Below, piece after piece: positions 41,640 through 43,981 of a stretch of 43,981 nucleotides of DNA. The position numbers and the translations under genes are program-made. The notes beneath the pieces are model-generated. The model worked only from the letters and a program-made list of their open reading frames with translations, was not told the DNA's origin and made no database searches. Position 1 is the stretch's first letter. The number at the start of each line of letters is the position of its first letter. Origin of the DNA: an uncultured Bacilli bacterium. GTDB taxonomy: Bacteria; Bacillota_I; Bacilli_A; RF39; UBA660. The DNA is taken from NCBI GenBank assembly GCA_947629405.1, contig CANRDL010000005.1, positions 1 to 43,981 of the forward strand. The letters run 5' to 3'.

Positions 41640-41953
41640 TTATTATTTTTAATTGATTTTGTATAAGAAGAATTTTGAATCATATTATATACAGTTTTCG
41701 AATCTTTTTTAAATTTGTTTATTATTTCAATATATTTTCTAAAAAAATGAAGCCCTGCCATCATAGGTTCTCCACCATGCCAACTAACAATTAAATTATC
41801 AGTTAAATCAAAAGCTTCTTTTATTATTTTTTCTAAAGTACTTTCATTTAAAATATTAAATTGTTTACTTTTAAAAGGGGCAGCATAACAGTAACTACAA
41901 TTTAAATTGCAATGATTTCCAACAGGTTTAATTTGCAATGTTAATTCTTTCAT
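41618..41953 (-). pseudogene. Truncated radical-SAM (anSME-like) gene, N-terminal fragment
   Basis: A 111-aa frame that begins as a radical-SAM/SPASM maturase: IKPVGNHCNLNCSYCYA with the C-x3-C-x2-C iron-sulfur motif (Cys15, 19, 22), and SWHGGEPMMAGLHFF with the GGEP SAM-binding box. Anaerobic sulfatase-maturating enzymes are about 370-410 aa with a C-terminal SPASM domain; here the match stops near residue 95 (VYNMIQ) and ends in SIKNNKYFFIIL. The SAM barrel is incomplete, so the product should be inactive. It starts 12 nt after the ABC-F stop, inside the segment bracketed by the 92-bp repeats, which fits truncation by a rearrangement. Confidence 0.8.
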
Positions 41954-41964
41954 AACTCTAGCTT

Positions 41965-43599
41965 TTAATAATCTTTTTTTGTATTTATTTCATAATAATG
42001 TTCTACAGTTTTTCTATCATAGAATGATAATTGGCCACTAGGCAATATTAATGTTCTTTCAATTCCTAAATTGTCTACAAATTCAGGATTATGTGACACC
42101 ACTAACATTGTACCTTCAAATGTTTTAAATGTTTCTGCAATAATTTTTTGAGTTTCTGGATCTAAATGATTTGTTGGTTCATCTAAAATTAACATATTAG
42201 CACCTTTTAATGATAATTTTGCTAGAGCAACTCTACTTCTTTCTCCAGGTGATAAGACTGATACTTTTTTAAAGACATCATCTCCATAAAATAAGAATCT
42301 ACCTAAAACACTTCTCACTTGTCTTTGTGACATATAAACATCAGAAAAATTATCTAATATTGATTTGTCATTATCTAATAATTCATGTTCTTGAGCATAG
42401 TAACCTATGTCTGTTTTATTTCCTATTTGAATAGTTCCTTTATTAGGCATTAATTGTCCAACTATTAATTTCAATAAAGTTGATTTTCCAACACCATTTT
42501 CTCCGACAATCAAAAATTTTTCGCCTTTTTTTAACTCAAATGATAAATTATGAATTATATCTTGAGATGAATTTTCGTTATATTTAAATGATAAATCATT
42601 TACTTTTAAAGGTAAATAATTACTCTCTCTAAGCATTTCCATTTTTATTTGAGCTGTTTTCTGTTGAGGAGCAACTTCAATTTTATTAGCTTTCATTTTT
42701 TCTAATTTCTTTTCACGATCTTGAGCCATTCTTTTCCTTTTTCCTGATGCAGATTGATATTTAGCAACCACTGCTTGTAATCTATTTATTTCTTTCTCTT
42801 GTAGTTCTGCTTCTTTTAATAAATTTTTTTCACGTTCTTCATGTAGTTTTACAAATCTATCATAATTGCCATCATATAACTCCATTTTTTTAGTTCTCTT
42901 ATCTAAAAATAATATCTTTGTAGTTATTTCATTAAGAAAATCTACATCATGTGAAATAACATAGACACTACCTCTATAACTTTTTAAAAAATTTATAACA
43001 AACTGCTTAGTATCATTGTCTAGATGGTTAGTTGGTTCATCCAATAAAATAATTTCAGGCATTGAATATAATAATCTAGCAAAAGCAACCTTTGACTTTT
43101 GTCCTCCGGATAATTCATTTAATTTTTGATTAATCATTTCATTAGAAATAGCCATACCATTTATAATTTTTAAAAGTTCCGTATCTGCACTATAAAAATT
43201 CCAATATTCCAATTTATTTTGTAATTTTTCCACTTTATTAAATAGTTCTTTTTGTTTAGCATCTTTTGGTTCTATAGCAATTTGTTCATATACTTTTTGT
43301 AATTCTTCGTTTAATTCTTTAAGAGGTCTTCCGGATAAAAGAAAGTCAAAAACACTTATATCCATTGAGGGAACTTCTTCACTTATTACTTGAGGTAACC
43401 AACCTTTACGAGCATTATTTTTAAATTTTATAATACCTTCATCAGGAATGAGAGTTCCTAATATAACTTTAAAAAAAGTTGTTTTTCCTGCTCCATTAAC
43501 TCCAACTATACCAACTTTTTCATTTTCCTGTATATTTAAATTTATATCTTTAAATACATTTTGTGTCCCAAAAGATAAAGTTAAATTTTTTATTTCCAT
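41965..43599 (-). CDS. ABC-F family ATPase
   Basis: A 544-aa soluble protein with two ABC modules and no membrane segment: Walker A GVNGAGKT (33-40) and GENGVGKST (about 355), signatures LSGGQKSKVAFA and LSPGERSRVALA, Walker B LLDEPTNHLD and LILDEPTNHLD. The linker between them (about 245-315) is a long charged helical hairpin (P-site tRNA-interaction motif type) with SASGKRKRMAQDREKKLEK. ABC-F proteins bind the ribosomal E site; subgroups relieve stalling or protect against antibiotics, and which applies cannot be told from sequence alone. SD AGAGGTGA. It sits between the 92-bp repeats and may have been acquired. Confidence 0.93.
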   Translation of the reverse strand: MEIKNLTLSFGTQNVFKDINLNIQENEKVGIVGVNGAGKTTFFKVILGTLIPDEGIIKFKNNARKGWLPQVISEEVPSMDISVFDFLLSGRPLKELNEELQKVYEQIAIEPKDAKQKELFNKVEKLQNKLEYWNFYSADTELLKIINGMAISNEMINQKLNELSGGQKSKVAFARLLYSMPEIILLDEPTNHLDNDTKQFVINFLKSYRGSVYVISHDVDFLNEITTKILFLDKRTKKMELYDGNYDRFVKLHEEREKNLLKEAELQEKEINRLQAVVAKYQSASGKRKRMAQDREKKLEKMKANKIEVAPQQKTAQIKMEMLRESNYLPLKVNDLSFKYNENSSQDIIHNLSFELKKGEKFLIVGENGVGKSTLLKLIVGQLMPNKGTIQIGNKTDIGYYAQEHELLDNDKSILDNFSDVYMSQRQVRSVLGRFLFYGDDVFKKVSVLSPGERSRVALAKLSLKGANMLILDEPTNHLDPETQKIIAETFKTFEGTMLVVSHNPEFVDNLGIERTLILPSGQLSFYDRKTVEHYYEINTKKDY

Positions 43600-43761
43600 A
43601 AACTCACCTCTTTTACAGATAAAGTAAGTTAAATATTTAAACTATAAGTATTATTATATTAATATACCATAAAGTCAATATTTTTTCAGCTTTTATTATC
43701 CACCTTTCTAATTTTTTGTATTAATATATACAAAAGATAAAAATATTATTATTTTTCCATA

Positions 43762-43786
43762 AAAAAACTCTTAATATTAGAGTTTC
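43762..43786 (-). terminator. Terminator downstream of the duplicated tRNA promoter
   Basis: Seven-bp stem AAACTCT/AGAGTTT (43766-43772 with 43780-43786), a 7-nt loop and a T run on the minus strand. It would end any transcript starting from the copied tRNA-Cys promoter before it reaches the ABC-F gene. Confidence 0.75.
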
Positions 43787-43843
43787 TTGTTTATTATATT
43801 AACTTTAAGAATCACGCCTTACCACTTGGCTAAAGCCCCATGT
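43762..43843 (-). ncRNA. Possible short chimeric RNA from the tRNA-Cys 5' copy
   Basis: Copy B carries an intact tRNA promoter (-35 at 43873-43878, -10 TATAAT at 43850-43855). The predicted transcript of about 80 nt would start with the first 27 nt of tRNA-Cys, continue into unrelated AT-rich sequence and end at the 43762-43786 terminator. It cannot fold as a tRNA. Existence is inferred only from promoter and terminator. Confidence 0.35.
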
Positions 43844-43904
43844 AGAAAGATTATATCAAATCTATATATTTTTTTCAACATAATCTTTATTTTAAATCAA
43901 TAAC
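43813..43904. repeat. 92-bp direct repeat, copy B (5' part and promoter of tRNA-Cys)
   Basis: Exact copy of 41380-41471 lying 2433 bp away in the same orientation. The match to the tRNA stops at the anticodon stem. The sequence beyond it, 43905-43981, has no gene or match that I can see. Confidence 0.95.
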
Positions 43905-43981
43905 TATTAATTTTCATTTGGAAGTCAGTTTTATAGTTTAAAAATGAAATAAGTGTGATTATAATATATCTTATGTTTCCT

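Noticed and set aside
43600-43761. A leader-peptide attenuator for the ABC-F gene
   Set aside because: ABC-F resistance genes often have one, but I found no ORF with ATG and SD here, and the hairpin at 43762-43786 lies upstream of the most likely promoter.
41380-43904. Calling the 92-bp repeats classical attL/attR of an integrative element
   Set aside because: No integrase or phage gene is visible between them, the repeat covers the tRNA 5' part and promoter rather than the 3' end, and only about 2.4 kb is enclosed.

Overview
The window is a very AT-rich bacterial chromosome segment. Nearly every gene lies on the minus strand; the only plus-strand gene is a small DUF378 protein near 6.7 kb. 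It opens inside the 5' end of a 16S rRNA gene. Gram-positive-type Shine-Dalgarno (SD) sites, TTGACA/TATAAT promoters, a Firmicutes-type boxA in the rRNA leader, Lgt with a lipoprotein, and membrane anchors with no outer-membrane genes all point to a low-GC Bacillota/Bacilli lineage. My best guess, which is inference, is an uncultured gut Bacilli of the RF39 or Erysipelotrichales-like type. TGA acts as a stop and Trp is read from TGG, so the code is the standard bacterial one.

Layout. 0-8.7 kb: rrn promoter, DUF402 phosphatase, S41 protease, membrane and coiled-coil proteins, an orphan Panacea protein, a lipoprotein with Cys-Cys pairs, DUF378, trxB and lgt. 8.8-19.6 kb: a large surface-protein island. 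It holds three big secreted or anchored proteins (about 790, 1099 and 991 aa) built from Big_2 and cadherin-like modules and ending in the same dockerin-like domain. Beside them are two small membrane-tethered proteins with cohesin-like domains and one small Big_2 membrane protein. I read this as a non-cellulolytic cohesin/dockerin-like surface assembly, and it is the most interesting system here. 19.8-22.9 kb: an operon of four membrane or secreted proteins: zinc-ribbon plus HExxH peptidase, a trypsin-like fold lacking its catalytic residues, a membrane-anchored protein, and a zinc-ribbon protein. 23-34 kb: housekeeping and stress genes (uvrA, rel, an SDR, uvrB), an uncharacterised overlapping gene pair, and a transglutaminase-like protein. 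The rel gene has its own promoter, a 17-codon leader peptide and an intrinsic terminator ahead of it, and its synthetase motif carries a Glu-to-Gln change. 34-41.2 kb: accessory genes, including DUF5131, mscL, a Fic protein that probably starts at an AUA codon, an HExxH protein, a BI-1/YccA channel and a DUF4352 protein.

41.3-43.98 kb: tRNA-Cys, a truncated radical-SAM gene plus an orphan C-terminal frame, and an ABC-F ATPase. A 92-bp exact copy of the tRNA 5' part and its promoter lies on the far side of the ABC-F gene. That is the footprint of a rearrangement around the tRNA, and the copy could make a short chimeric RNA.

Two exact or near-exact internal duplications show that the surface-protein genes are still recombining: 351 bp inside one gene, and 183 bp shared between the two paralogues. 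All coordinates, motifs and identities were read by eye; fold assignments such as cohesin, dockerin and PsbP-like are pattern-based and were not searched.
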